Program-made: the position numbers and the translations under genes
The notes under the pieces: model-generated
The model's input: only the letters and a program-made list of their open reading frames with translations
The model's database searches: none
What the model was told of the DNA's origin: nothing
NCBI GenBank assembly: GCA_022482925.1
Contig: JAKVOG010000003.1
Location: 62,001-126,000 of the forward strand
Reading direction: 5' to 3'
DNA length: 64,000 bases
Source of the DNA: Selenomonas sp.
GTDB taxonomy: Bacteria; Bacillota; Negativicutes; Selenomonadales; Selenomonadaceae
Part shown: positions 8,301 to 18,038 of the stretch, one piece after another
Layout: each line of letters begins with the position of its first letter
Numbering within the stretch: position 1 is the stretch's first letter

Positions 8301-9538
8301 TTGATCGTAGAAATCGTGACAACAGGCAGTGAACTACTGCTGGGTCAGATCGTCAATACGAATTCAGTTTATATGGCGGCAGAATTGAATAAACTGGGTT
8401 TTGATGTGGTTTACCAGACAACCGTCGGCGACAATCGCAGACGAATGAAGGAAACGATAGAGCATGCACTGAGCCGTGCGGATATGGTCATCACGTCTGG
8501 TGGCCTTGGACCGACTCAGGGCGACATCACCAAAGAGATCTGTGCAGAGATTTTCGGGCGGCAGCTTTCACTCAATGAGGAATGTGTCGGCCGGATGCGC
8601 CATTATTTTGAGGAGCATCAGTGGACGATGTCAGGGAATAACCTGCGTCAGGCCATGATTCCTGATGGAGCGCATATCTTCAAGAATTATGCGGGTACAG
8701 CACCTGGCATCGCAATGGAACAAGGGGATAAACTGATTGTCAATCTGCCGGGACCGCCTCATGAGATGAAAGATATGTTTGAGCGCAGCCTGAAGCCGTT
8801 TCTGAAGGAAAAATATGGGTTCCCGGCGGTGATCGTCTCACGTGTATTGAATACTTTCGGCATCGGTGAGTCCTCGCTGGAGACGGAGATCAAAGATCTG
8901 ATCCTCGCGCAGAAGAATCCAACGCTTGCCCTGCTGGTGCGCCCGACCGGGGTCATTCTCCGATTACGGCAAAAGCAGCGGATCGGACGGCGGCAGAACG
9001 GCTTATTGCTGATATGGAGACTGAAATCCGGTCCCGCGTCGGGCAGTATATCTATGCTGCAGATGATCAGGACATGGAGGCGGTTGTCGGGCAGGCCCTG
9101 GCAGCCAGGAAGCAGACCATTGCCTGTGCGGAGTCCTGCACTGGGGGCCTCCTGACCAGTCGTCTGACCGATGTTCCGGGCAGCTCTGCATACGTGATGG
9201 GATCGGTCGTGTCCTATACGAATGAGGTCAAGGTCGATTTTGTTGGTGTGGAAAAGAAGACATTGGAAGCGCATGGAGCGGTGTCGAGTGAGACCGCCTG
9301 CGAGATGGCCGAAGGCATAAGAAAGGCGATGCATACGGACTTCGGCGCTGGCATTACTGGTATTGCCGGCCCTGATGGCGGCACCTCGGAGAAACCGGTC
9401 GGGCTGGTGTACATTGCCGTTGCAGGTCCGGAGCACACCGAGGTAAAGAAGAATCTGTTCAGCGGTACGAGGAAGCAGATCAAATTCCAGTCAACCCAGA
9501 CGGCACTGGATATGCTGCGCCGGATGCTGGCTGAGTGA
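8301..9538 (+). pseudogene. cinA: CinA (competence/damage-inducible; nicotinamide-nucleotide amidase), one frameshift
   Basis: CinA has an N-terminal molybdopterin-binding-like (COG1058) domain, beginning IVEIVTTGSELLLGQIVNTNS with GGLGPTQGDITKE, and a C-terminal PncC deamidase domain with ACAESCTGGLLTSRLTDVPGSS and GAGITGIAGPDGG. It hydrolyses nicotinamide mononucleotide and handles damaged pyridine nucleotides. A TTG start at 8301 fits the family start and has GAAGAGGGG upstream; an ATG at 8244 would add an unrelated leader. One base is missing near 8962 (ATTCTCCGATTACG), which splits the two domains. cinA is normally intact and conserved, so this break is a strong candidate for sequencing error. 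Confidence 0.88.
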
Positions 9539-9540
9539 AC

Positions 9541-9598
9541 CATATATGAAAAATGCTGTTGCCTCTGCTAATGAGACAACAGCATTTTTTCATATATG
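9541..9598. terminator. Long bidirectional hairpin after cinA
   Basis: A 21-bp inverted repeat (CATATATGAAAAATGCTGTTG and its complement) around a 15-base loop, with A- and T-runs inside the stem so that it could stop transcription from either side. Confidence 0.8.
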
Positions 9599-9599
9599 G

Positions 9600-9745
9600 T
9601 CAAGGTCATTAGGAATCCTTTGCCGTCACTGATGCAGATCTCGATCTGGGGATTGTCCTGCATATACTGGCGGACTGCCTTGAAGGTTCCTGCACCAAAA
9701 TAGATTTTGCCATTGTAGGTAATCTCGAAGCTGATATGAAGATTC
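9600..9745 (-). pseudogene. Fragment of a pyridoxamine-5'-phosphate oxidase-like flavin protein
   Basis: The minus strand reads SFEITYNGKIYFGAGTFKAV, RQYMQDNPQIEICISD and GKGF. This lines up with the centre of the intact family member at 35386-35796 (EFQYEENGRFYFGTANTKAV then QQLLAHPKAAFTYMEPKGK). About 45 residues remain; both ends are lost and it runs into the terminator. A relic, not a gene. Confidence 0.5.
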
Positions 9746-9920
9746 CGTGCTGTTTGTGAAAAATATATGCATAGTGACAAAAGATGTGATATAATACAAA
9801 AATAAAATTTAGTGTAAAGTTGTAAACTCACGACACAAAAGAGAAAGAGGTGAGCATAGAAATAAAAGTCGCAAAATTTACAACAGACATAAAATTACAG
9901 CGAAAGAGTGAGGTTTTTGT
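9746..9920 (+). promoter_or_regulatory. Upstream region of the MFS gene with repeated TGTAAA motifs
   Basis: A TATAAT lies at 9790-9795. Downstream are two direct TGTAAA units (9813 and 9821, spaced 8 bp) and inverted partners TTTACA (9878) and TTACA (9895). These may be operator half-sites or simply reflect AT-rich sequence. No gene is seen here. Confidence 0.3.
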
Positions 9921-11237
9921 ATGGAAAATGGAATCGATTTAAAACGGCTGTATCGTAAACGTCAATTGCATGTGATCTTTCCCGTGTTTCTTGTTTCTGT
10001 GATTGCTTACCTGGATCGCGTGAATGTAGCTTACGCAGGGATGACGATGACAAAGGATCTGCCCTGGCTTACGCCGGAGATTTTTGGCGCAGGTGCCGGC
10101 ATCTTCTTTCTGGGGTATTTCTTCTTTGAAGTGCCAGGCGCACTTGTTGCGGCCCGGTTCAATGCCTGTACATGGATTGCCCGTATCATGTTCACCTGGG
10201 GATTGGTTTGCGGACTTATGGCATTCATGCAGTCACAGACGGAATTTTATGTTTATCGTTTCTTATTAGGCGCCTGTGAGGCGAGCCTGTATCCGGTCAT
10301 TTATGCGGTGCTGTTCCCAAAATGGTTTACGGCTGGGGAACGCGCCAAGGCGATATCGACGATGCTGACTTCTTTGTTGGTAGCGGCAATCCTTGGGGCC
10401 CCGACTGCGGGCTGGCTGCTGGAAATGAATCTTTTCGGCATGCATGGCTGGCAGACCTTGTTTGTGCTGGAAGCATTGCCGGCACTGGTCTTTACGCTGG
10501 TCTTCCTGTTCTGGGTTAAGGACCAGCCGGAGAAAGCAGCCTGGCTTACTGATGCGGAAAAAGCTTATCTGAAGGCTGCTTATGAAAAGGAACAGGCACA
10601 GATCACGCAGGTGCACAAGTATACGGTTATGCAGGCGTTGACCGATCGCAAGGTTTTGCGTCTTTGCCTCATTTATTTTTTGTGGATCGTTGGCTTTTGG
10701 GGCTTCAATTTCTGGATGCCGCAGGTACTCAAAGGGCTGTCTGGCTGGTCGGCTTCGCTGGTCGGTTTTGCGATTGCGATTCCTATGGGGATTGCTTTGA
10801 TTGCACAGGTGCTTTGGGGGAATTCTTCTTCACGAAGCGGGGAGAAGCGCTGGCATGTGGCACTGGCCATGTTTATAGGTGCCTTTGGTTTGGGAATCAC
10901 ACCATTTGTGAATGATCCAATCCTGAGCCTGGGCTGTATCTGCATTGCTGCTGTTGGTGTCTATGCCGCTATGGGAGTCTGGTGGACCGTTCCTACTACG
11001 TTCCTGAGCGGAGCAGCTGCGGCTGGCGCGACCGCATTAATCAATTCCATTGCGAATCTTGGCGGCTATTTCGGCCCTTACCTGCTGGGCGTGGTCAAGG
11101 GACAGACCGGGTCGTATGATTATGGCTATTTTGCCTTGGCTTCTTGTATGATCCTGGCGGGAGCTGTTATGCTTACACTGAAGAAAGAGTCGATTGAGAC
11201 CTGTGACGATGAAGCTGTAGTGACAGCAGATTCGTGA
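9921..11237 (+). CDS. MFS transporter, anion:cation symporter (ACS) type
   Basis: A 438-residue, 12-helix major facilitator with the layout of the ACS/phthalate permease family: cytosolic start LKRLYRKRQLHVIFPVF, helix 1 SVIAYLDRVNVAYA (the conserved YLDRVN motif), GYFFFEVPGALVAARF after helix 2, and RFLLGACEASLYPVI in helix 4. The family imports small organic acids such as tartrate, galactarate or aromatic acids; the substrate here cannot be named. It stands alone between two terminators. The frame is intact and the start follows GTGAGG. Confidence 0.88.
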   Translation: MENGIDLKRLYRKRQLHVIFPVFLVSVIAYLDRVNVAYAGMTMTKDLPWLTPEIFGAGAGIFFLGYFFFEVPGALVAARFNACTWIARIMFTWGLVCGLMAFMQSQTEFYVYRFLLGACEASLYPVIYAVLFPKWFTAGERAKAISTMLTSLLVAAILGAPTAGWLLEMNLFGMHGWQTLFVLEALPALVFTLVFLFWVKDQPEKAAWLTDAEKAYLKAAYEKEQAQITQVHKYTVMQALTDRKVLRLCLIYFLWIVGFWGFNFWMPQVLKGLSGWSASLVGFAIAIPMGIALIAQVLWGNSSSRSGEKRWHVALAMFIGAFGLGITPFVNDPILSLGCICIAAVGVYAAMGVWWTVPTTFLSGAAAAGATALINSIANLGGYFGPYLLGVVKGQTGSYDYGYFALASCMILAGAVMLTLKKESIETCDDEAVVTADS

Positions 11238-11308
11238 TAAGCCATGACCGGGGGGAATTATTCGAAAGATTCGTGTCTTGAACCATATAGTGTAATAGCA
11301 TAGAGTAG

Positions 11309-11349
11309 CAGAGTTCGGTATGTATAGCTGCGTATCGGACTCTGTTTTT
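11309..11349 (+). terminator. Terminator downstream of the MFS gene
   Basis: CAGAGTTCGGTA pairs with TATCGGACTCTG across a 12-base loop, with one mismatch, and is followed by TTTTT. It separates the transporter from the histidine kinase gene. Confidence 0.75.
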
Positions 11350-11435
11350 GCTTGATTGCCTTGAATAAATATTACGGATAGTATAGAATTTAGGCAATGA
11401 TTGGACGAATTATGATGAGACCAGGAGATGAGATT

Positions 11436-13556
11436 ATGCCAGAAAATGAATCAGGAGAGCGGCATACTGTTGTAGGTGAAGGCACGATCATTACCACGAA
11501 GTCGGATCTCAGAAAAAAATTGAATTATATGATCGATGTGTTTGCTAAAGATTATTTTGCAGTGTTGGTGATCGATTTTTCACAGGACAGGGTGGAGGTT
11601 TCACGTAGCTCTGAGCCGTTTGTTCCTTTGTTGTCTCAGACTTTGTCGAAATCGAATACCTATAGGGGATTTCTCGATTTCTATTGCAGTCAGTATATAA
11701 ATGATCAGGATCGCACCGTGTTATGGACGCAGCTGCAGGTGGAAGAAATTTGCCGTCGGCTGGTCGACAGTGGAACCTATACGGTAACGGCGCATCATAT
11801 GTATCAGGGGAGGACGTGCCCGTCAGAAATTACAATCATAGATGTCAGTGATGCGCAGGATGGCAGTGAATGTATCCTTGCGGCACGGTTCCTGGAAGAT
11901 ATCGTGCGCCAGCAGACTGCACTGAAGAAGCAGGATGATATGGTTCGGACGTTGGTACAGGATTATAATGCAATTTATCATATTGACCTGGACGCGGATA
12001 CTTTCATCATTTTGCAGGCTCATGATGTTGTCAATGAGGATCAGTATGATTATGCATATCGCAGTTTACCTTTTCAGACGGCTATGCGGAAATTCATAGA
12101 GGATATGGTCCGGGAAGAAGACCGTGAGATCATGCTGCAGATCAGCTCCTGTGACTATATCAAGGAACGGCTGAAAAGGCAGGAGGGCTATTCTTATCGT
12201 TTTCAGGTCAAGCCTTTGCGGGGAATGCAGTATTTTGAGATGCGGATCATTCGTGCGCGGACGGATTCGGTGGGGCATTATGCAATCATGACTTCTCGCA
12301 ATGTCGATGAGGCTGCACAGGCAGAATTGAGGGCCCAGCGTGAGATCGAAAAAGCCAATCGGGAACTGGAGGCTGCATTGTCAGCAGCCAGAAAGGCGAA
12401 TGAGTCAAAATCGGATTTTATTGCCAATGTCAGTCATGATATGCGTACACCGTTGAATGCAATTCTGGGGTATGATCGGCTGGCACTGGAGTCGGATTCA
12501 GATGAGGTTCGGGTGGATTATTTACGTAAGATTGGTGAGGCTGGCAATACATTACTGACATTGATCAATGATACACTGGATTTACAGAAGATCGAGAACG
12601 GGGTCACGAAGCTGCATTTGCAGCCAGTAAATTGTCAAACAATCACAGAGGGAATAATGACGGCAGTGCAGCCAATGATGGATGTGAAACATATTCATTT
12701 TGCTTTTGATAATATAAATTCAATTTGTACGACAATTCGTGCTGATGCAGTAAGGGTGGAAGAAATTTTCATCAATCTGCTCAGCAATGCGGTAAAGTTC
12801 ACGCCGGCTAATGGCGAAGTCTTGTTGTTAATGGAGTGTGAGAAGGAAACCAAGCGTGAGCTCCGCCTAAAATTAACGGTAAAAGATAATGGCGTGGGGA
12901 TTTCACCGACGTTCATTCCTAAGATATATGAACCGTTTTCACAGGAACGTACGGAAAAAACAGTGGGGATTGGAGGTTTCGGGCTGGGACTTTCTATCGT
13001 AAAACGTCTGATCGATTTGATGCATGGGCGTATTGAGGTTCAAAGCGAATTGGGGAAAGGCACGATATTTACGGTTTATCTGTCGTTTAATAAAGTGAAG
13101 AAACGTATAGCGGAAGCACAGACTGTGTCTGTAGATCTGACACTATTGAAAGGGAAAACAGTTCTTCTATGCGAAGATAACGAGATGAATCGTGAAATTG
13201 CGACCGCAATTCTTGAGCAGAGTGGGATGATCGTTATTCCTGCTGCGAATGGGGAAGAAGGCGTCAATCATTTTATCGAATCGGGCAGTGGTATGATTTC
13301 GGCCGTGCTTATGGATATTCGCATGCCGGTTATGGATGGCTATGCTGCTTCCAGGGCAATACGTGTCAGCAATCATCCAGAAGCCAGGACGATTCCGATT
13401 ATTGCTCTGTCAGCAGATGCGTATACAGATGACGTAAAAAAGGTGCAGGCTTGCGGGATGAACAGACATTTATCGAAGCCGATTGATCGAAAACTACTCC
13501 TGCAGACATTGCAGGTGGAGATTCAGAGCCGGCAGAGGCAACAAAATAAACGATGA
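11436..13556 (+). CDS. Hybrid sensor histidine kinase with C-terminal receiver
   Basis: About 706 residues. The first 300 form two PAS-like sensory segments with no membrane helix, so sensing is probably cytosolic. A coiled stretch (QREIEKANRELEAALSAARKANESK) leads to the dimerisation box FIANVSHDMRTPLNAILGY, with phosphoacceptor His near residue 333. The ATPase domain has INLLSNAVKFTP (N box), DNGVGIS (G1), PFSQE (F box) and GFGLGLSI (G2). The receiver domain has LLCEDNEMN and MDIRMPVMDG (phospho-Asp near 626). The ATG at 11436 has AGGAG 8 bases upstream and is preferred to the ATG at 11397. No response regulator is adjacent, so its partner is elsewhere. Confidence 0.92.
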   Translation: MPENESGERHTVVGEGTIITTKSDLRKKLNYMIDVFAKDYFAVLVIDFSQDRVEVSRSSEPFVPLLSQTLSKSNTYRGFLDFYCSQYINDQDRTVLWTQLQVEEICRRLVDSGTYTVTAHHMYQGRTCPSEITIIDVSDAQDGSECILAARFLEDIVRQQTALKKQDDMVRTLVQDYNAIYHIDLDADTFIILQAHDVVNEDQYDYAYRSLPFQTAMRKFIEDMVREEDREIMLQISSCDYIKERLKRQEGYSYRFQVKPLRGMQYFEMRIIRARTDSVGHYAIMTSRNVDEAAQAELRAQREIEKANRELEAALSAARKANESKSDFIANVSHDMRTPLNAILGYDRLALESDSDEVRVDYLRKIGEAGNTLLTLINDTLDLQKIENGVTKLHLQPVNCQTITEGIMTAVQPMMDVKHIHFAFDNINSICTTIRADAVRVEEIFINLLSNAVKFTPANGEVLLLMECEKETKRELRLKLTVKDNGVGISPTFIPKIYEPFSQERTEKTVGIGGFGLGLSIVKRLIDLMHGRIEVQSELGKGTIFTVYLSFNKVKKRIAEAQTVSVDLTLLKGKTVLLCEDNEMNREIATAILEQSGMIVIPAANGEEGVNHFIESGSGMISAVLMDIRMPVMDGYAASRAIRVSNHPEARTIPIIALSADAYTDDVKKVQACGMNRHLSKPIDRKLLLQTLQVEIQSRQRQQNKR

Positions 13557-13576
13557 AGGTGTAGGATTCAATGAAT

Positions 13577-13626
13577 ACATTGACATCTATCTATACGTGT
13601 GCTATAACATAGATAGATGTCAATGT
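13577..13626 (+). promoter_or_regulatory. ArsR-type promoter/operator
   Basis: Two perfect 18-bp inverted arms (13577-13594, ACATTGACATCTATCTAT, and its complement at 13609-13626) flank a 14-base centre. A full promoter lies inside: TTGACA at 13580 and TATAAC at 13603 with a 17-bp spacer. A repressor on this dyad would cover both boxes, as expected for autoregulation by the ArsR protein just downstream. Confidence 0.88.
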
Positions 13627-13637
13627 GAGGTGAAATG

Positions 13638-13910
13638 ATGAAAGATGAAGAAGCCGCTTTGATCTGCAAGGCAATCGGTGACTTGAACCGGTTGCAGATT
13701 GTTCAGTTGTTGACACAGGGAGAGCGTTGTGCCTGCGATATTCTGGAGCGTTTTTCGATTACGCAGCCTACGTTATCGCATCATATGAAGATCCTATGTG
13801 CCATCAATCTGGTTCAGGCAAGAAAAGAAGGAAAATGGTGTCACTATTCCCTGAACTGCGAGAAGTTCAAGGAGTTCAAGGAGTATATCGGCAAACTGGT
13901 CTGCTGCTGA
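13638..13910 (+). CDS. ArsR-family metal/metalloid-responsive repressor
   Basis: A winged-helix repressor of about 90 residues. Core marks are CKAIGDLNRLQIVQLL, ERCACDILERF (Cys-x-Cys at the start of the DNA-binding segment, the classic metalloid-sensing position in ArsR alpha-3), TQPTLSHHMKIL (recognition helix) and ARKEGKWCHYSLN (wing). A terminal Cys-Cys follows. The second of two adjacent ATGs (13638) has the better spacing from GAGG. First gene of an operon with the permease and thioredoxin-like genes. Probably senses As(III) or another thiophilic species. Confidence 0.9.
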   Translation: MKDEEAALICKAIGDLNRLQIVQLLTQGERCACDILERFSITQPTLSHHMKILCAINLVQARKEGKWCHYSLNCEKFKEFKEYIGKLVCC

Positions 13911-14000
13911 TTGTCTGGAATCGGATAGCAGGCGAAGCCTATGCTGATATATTGATGGACATAAATGTGATGTCGCATTAACGGTAGTAAGGGGGACTTT

Positions 14001-15002
14001 ATGGTTTGGGACTTTTTCCAGAATCAGATTCTGGGCATGAAATGGCTGGATGTGCTGTTGGCACAGCTGTTGACTGCAGCTGGTGTGGATGTACAATCTG
14101 CGGCTGGCGGCAGCCTGAATTTCTTTCTTTATGATGTCATCAAGATTACGGTACTGCTCTGTTTGCTGATCTTCATGATCTCGTATATCCAAAGCTATTT
14201 CCCACCGGAGCGCAGCCGTAAGATCATGGGGCGCTTCCATGGTATTGGGGCGAATTTTATGGGGGCTTTGCTGGGGACGGTGACACCATTCTGTTCCTGC
14301 TCATCGATACCAATCTTTATGGGATTTACCAGTGCTGGTCTGCCACTTGGCGTTACGTTTTCTTTTTTGATTTCGTCACCAATGGTTGATTTGGGCAGTC
14401 TGGTTATTCTTATGAGTATTTTCGGAGCCAAGGTAGCCGTAGCCTATGTTGTTGTCGGATTGGTGATTGCCGTGGCTGGTGGTACGATAATCGAGAAGCT
14501 TGGCATGGATCGTTATGTTGCAGATTTTGTCCGTCAGGCGTCAGGCGGTGCTGACTTGTCGTCCCCAGCACTTACCTCGAAGGATCGGATGGTTTATGCC
14601 AGGGATCAGGTCGTACAGACCTTTCGGAAAGTCTTTCCTTATATTCTTGTCGGTGTAGGTATTGGCGCAATCATCCATAACTGGATTCCGGCAGACTGGA
14701 TCGAAGGAGCTTTCGGTAAAGGCAATCCTTTTGGCGTGTTGTTGGTTACGCTTATCGGCGTTCCGATGTATGGTGATATTTTTGGAACGATACCGATTGC
14801 TGAGGCCTTGCTGTATAAAGGCGCTGATCTGGGTACGGTCCTTTCGTTCATGATGGCGGTGACAACATTGAGTCTGCCGTCGATGATCATGCTGAGCAAA
14901 GTGGTACAGGCCCCTCTGCTTAAGACCTTCATTGCGGTCTGCACGATCGGGATTATCCTGGTGGGTTATTTGTTTAATTTATTGCAGGGCTGGTTTATTT
15001 GA
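14001..15002 (+). CDS. YraQ/ArsP-type permease (DUF318)
   Basis: A 333-residue membrane protein with about eight helices and the family signature TVTPFCSCSSIPIFMGF near residue 95, plus SSPMVDLGS and a second-half repeat GVPMYGDIFGTIPIAEAL. ArsP members export trivalent organoarsenicals; YraQ relatives have no settled substrate. Placement between an ArsR repressor and a thioredoxin-like protein is a recurrent arrangement and supports metalloid or thiol-related transport. There is a 90-base gap after arsR without a terminator, and GGGGGA precedes the ATG. Confidence 0.85.
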   Translation: MVWDFFQNQILGMKWLDVLLAQLLTAAGVDVQSAAGGSLNFFLYDVIKITVLLCLLIFMISYIQSYFPPERSRKIMGRFHGIGANFMGALLGTVTPFCSCSSIPIFMGFTSAGLPLGVTFSFLISSPMVDLGSLVILMSIFGAKVAVAYVVVGLVIAVAGGTIIEKLGMDRYVADFVRQASGGADLSSPALTSKDRMVYARDQVVQTFRKVFPYILVGVGIGAIIHNWIPADWIEGAFGKGNPFGVLLVTLIGVPMYGDIFGTIPIAEALLYKGADLGTVLSFMMAVTTLSLPSMIMLSKVVQAPLLKTFIAVCTIGIILVGYLFNLLQGWFI

Positions 15003-15021
15003 TATTGAGGAGGTTTTCATC

Positions 15022-15330
15022 ATGGGATTATTTGGTTTCAGCAAGAAGAAGGATGCATCTTCGTGTAAGTGGGAATGTCATCCGGAGACGGCGGAGCAGG
15101 ATGCACCGGTTAAAGTCTTAGGCTCTGGTTGTGATAAATGCCGCGCACTGGAACAGTCCACTATAGAAGCATTGAAGGAGTCAGGCCGGGAGCCACGGGT
15201 TCAGCATGTGACCGATTTTGCGGAAATCGCGAAGTATGGCGTCATGCAGACACCTGCCCTGGTAGTAGATGGTAAAGTCGTTTCTTATGGTAAGGTGTTA
15301 TCGAAAGAAGAAGTCCTGAAGTTGCTATAA
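15022..15330 (+). CDS. Small thioredoxin-like protein (TM0996/MTH895 family)
   Basis: A 102-residue redox protein. After a lysine/cysteine-rich lead (FGFSKKKDASSCKWECHPE) comes a glutaredoxin-like fold with VKVLGSGCDKCRALEQ (CxxC active site), MQTPALVVDGKVVSYG (the cis-Pro loop) and a C-terminal helix. Small proteins of this family are repeatedly found beside YraQ/ArsP permeases. The ATG at 15022 follows GAGGAGG. The Cys-rich leader is an addition not seen in the shortest members and might bind metal. Confidence 0.88.
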   Translation: MGLFGFSKKKDASSCKWECHPETAEQDAPVKVLGSGCDKCRALEQSTIEALKESGREPRVQHVTDFAEIAKYGVMQTPALVVDGKVVSYGKVLSKEEVLKLL

Positions 15331-15336
15331 GAGTTC

Positions 15337-15377
15337 ACACATGCGATTGCTGATTCGAGCAATCGCATGTGTTTTTC
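15337..15377 (+). terminator. Terminator of the ArsR operon
   Basis: ACACATGCGATTGCT pairs perfectly with AGCAATCGCATGTGT around a 6-base loop, followed by TTTTTC. It ends the arsR-permease-thioredoxin unit. Confidence 0.92.
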
Positions 15378-15566
15378 ATAAAGATGAAATAGTTGCTCCA
15401 ATTACGGTCATATCCTTTATAATAGAGATATAGGATCTACTGTGAAGCAATCTGGTAATATGTCAACCCCATAAAAGAAAAGATTTCAAAAGGATTACCA
15501 GAAAATGAGTGCACTTAATAAGACTTTTCTTTCAAATTTCAAAAAAGAAAAGTATGTTCGAAAATA

Positions 15567-16851
15567 TTAAGCTTGGACTACTCTGTCAGAAGAGTAGAGC
15601 TGATGATTGGCCAGCAATCCAAAAATCAGTCGGACAAATTTTCGAGCGGTAAGAGCGAGTGCACGTTTATGCTGATGAATTTTTACTTCATCATATTTTT
15701 TCTGGTAGAATGCAGCGAATTCGCCGCAGTGATTCTTTACATGGCTGGTCGCTTCAATCAGGTAATACCTGAGATAGGCATTGCCAGCTTTTGAGAGTGG
15801 TGTATCGTCAGCCTGGAAGTTTCCCGACTGATTCTCCCGCCAGACGAGGCCCGCGTATTTTGCCAGTGCCTCCTGGTTCTTGAATGCATCGATATACCCA
15901 ATCTCAGACAGGATACCAGCAGCCATGACCGGCCCGATTCCTGGAATGGATAAAAGGCTTTGGTAAGCATTGGGGTCAATCCCCTTGAGCGTCTTCTCGA
16001 TGGCCTTATTCACGGCCTTGATCTCAATTTCATAGGTTGAGATCAGTGTGAAGGATGAGGCGATGGAGACCGTTAACGGCTCATACAAACATTTATCCAG
16101 TCGATAGGAGTTGCGGGCCTGCCTGCTGAAGCAGGGAGGCTGTTTTTTCCGGATTGGGGAACCGATTATGTCCCTTTTCGCAGATGTAGCTGATGAGGTC
16201 TTCTGTAGGCATTTCAATAATCTCTTCCATCGAGAGAAAGTCGGTTAGTACCGAGGATGCCGTAGCCCCGAAGCTATTGGAAAAGGGCTGATCTTCCGCA
16301 TCGAGCAGCGAAAACTCGCTGAACTTGAGGAAGATATTGGAAAGCATGTAGGCCTTTTCGCGTGTTAGCGCTTTGGCCAGATGCAGGCGATGCCTGGTCA
16401 GTCTTTGCAGAGCAAGGAACTGACTGCCACGCCAAGGCTTGGTAGTAATCCGGTTGGCACGAGCGAAATCAGCGATGACAAAGGCATCGACATAGTCGTT
16501 CTTGCCAAGGTCAATAAAGGACTTTTTGTAGTTCTTGATGGCCTTCGGATTCAAGCAGTATACCGCAGTGTGGAACGGAGCGAGGACATCACAGGCTGAA
16601 AGATAGTTCGCGACATGTATGCCGTAAAATGACGTAGATTCGAGAGCTACCACAAGTTTAGTAAGGTCCTTACGGGAACGCAGATAATCTGCAAGCCGAT
16701 TGGCAAGTTCCACTGCGCCGGGCTGATTATTGCCGACCGCAAAGCTTTGAAGCGTCTTCTGGGATTCAAAATCCAGGAGTGCGACAACGTTGTTGCGGGA
16801 GCTGATGTCAATCCCGACAAAAAGAGTAGAAAGAAGATCCGCCTTCTTCAA
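15567..16851 (-). pseudogene. IS110-family transposase (DEDD recombinase), one frameshift
   Basis: N-terminal DEDD RuvC-like domain: FVGIDISSRNNVVALLD (first Asp), ALESTSFYG (Glu), and NDYVDAFVIADFAR (the two Asp). The C-terminal transposase_20 domain has LLSIPGIGPVMAAGILSEIG, LAKYAGLVW and SKAGNAYLRYYLIEA, with the catalytic Ser in SKAGN. One extra base near 16118 (GCAGGCC for GCAGCC) breaks the frame between the two domains. This is the only insertion sequence in the window whose recombinase is frameshifted. Confidence 0.85.
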
Positions 16852-16859
16852 AGTAAACC

Positions 16860-17100
16860 ACCACCTTTCCGGCTAAGCGTTGGAAAAGTGAACAAGGAAT
16901 TATCCTGATCTTAATTGCTGACCGCACCCTCGCTAATAAGCATTCACCCGTGAGAGGCAACGTTGCTGGAAACCACTCTCGCCCAGGGACGCAACATCTG
17001 TGTAAGCGGTATTTGACAACTAAGGCAGGCGTCAAGCTTTTCGAGCAGTCACCGATAGGTGCCGCAGGAGGTGAAAGACGTAACCTTGGCCACAAATCTC
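16860..17100 (-). ncRNA. Candidate IS110 bridge RNA region
   Basis: The 240 bases upstream of the recombinase start have no open frame but contain several short inverted repeats. In IS110-group elements the non-coding end next to the recombinase start encodes a bridge RNA whose loops pair with target and donor DNA. Position and orientation fit; the fold and guide loops have not been computed, so the limits are approximate. Confidence 0.5.
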
Positions 17101-17147
17101 TAAAGTAATTGTAGCATCAGGAGTTCCATATTAGAAGTTTTTAACTG

Positions 17148-17173
17148 GTAAGCAAGGCGGAAATCTTGCTTAC
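17148..17173. other. Hairpin upstream of guanine deaminase
   Basis: GTAAGCAAG pairs perfectly with CTTGCTTAC across an 8-base loop, 30 bases before the guaD start. The trailing ACAAAAT is not a T-run, so it may be an operator or the old end of a neighbouring unit rather than a terminator. Confidence 0.4.
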
Positions 17174-18038
17174 AAAATATATTATACGAGGATGTGGAGT
17201 ACATGGAAGACGTTGGAGAATATGTTGTCAGAGGCAATTTGATTTATACGGAAACGATGGATCGTTTTTCGGCCCTGGTTGATGGCTGCATTATGGTAAA
17301 GGATGGGCGTATCCAGGCAGTCGGGCCTTATCAGTCACTGGCCAATCAGGATATTCCGGTGCTGGATTACCGGGGGGCTTTGATTATACCTGGATTTGTC
17401 GATCTGCATGTACATGCACCGCAGTATGGTCAGATTGGTATAGGGATGGATGAAACACTGCTTCAGTGGCTGGAACAGTATACCTTTCCCGAGGAAAAAC
17501 AATTTGCTGATCCTGCAAAGGCAGCGGGAATCTACACGGATTTCATTCGTGAACTGGCAGACAACGGGACGACAGTGCTGCTGTCTTTGCAACGATACAT
17601 CCGGAAAGTACGGAACTATTATGCCGGCTCCTGAAGCAGGCCGGTATCAGGGCTTTTGTTGGCAAGGTGAATATGGATGCGAATGCACCGGCAGGATTGC
17701 ATGAGGAAACGAAGACCTCTTTAGAACAGACCCGACAATTCCTGCAGGCATGGAAGGATGATCCGATGGTAAAACCCATCCTGACCCCTCGCTTTGCACC
17801 ATCGGTCACGCGTGAATTATTGACCGGATTGGGGAAAATGGCCCAGGAATATCAGGTGCCTGTCCAGTCGCATCTGGCCGAGAATCAGGAGGAAGTCGCC
17901 TGGGTAGCCAGTTTGTTCCCCGAGCGTTCATCGTACTTGGACGTATATGCCTATTATCATCTGTTGTGGTAAACTAAAATTGTAACAGGGCAACCTAATA
18001 AGATATAATCAAATTATCTTAGAAAAGGAGAGTGCCTT

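Larger units (their letters stand above)
15378..17120 (-). mobile_element. IS110-family element (limits approximate)
   Basis: An IS110-type recombinase gene flanked by about 190 bases of AT-rich sequence downstream and about 260 bases of structured non-coding sequence upstream. IS110 elements lack clear terminal inverted repeats and make little or no target duplication, so the exact ends cannot be read from one copy. The element separates the ArsR operon from guanine deaminase. Confidence 0.75.

Noticed and set aside
17101-17202. Purine riboswitch before guanine deaminase
   Set aside because: Only a simple 9-bp hairpin is present; the three-way junction and conserved loops of purine riboswitches are not seen.
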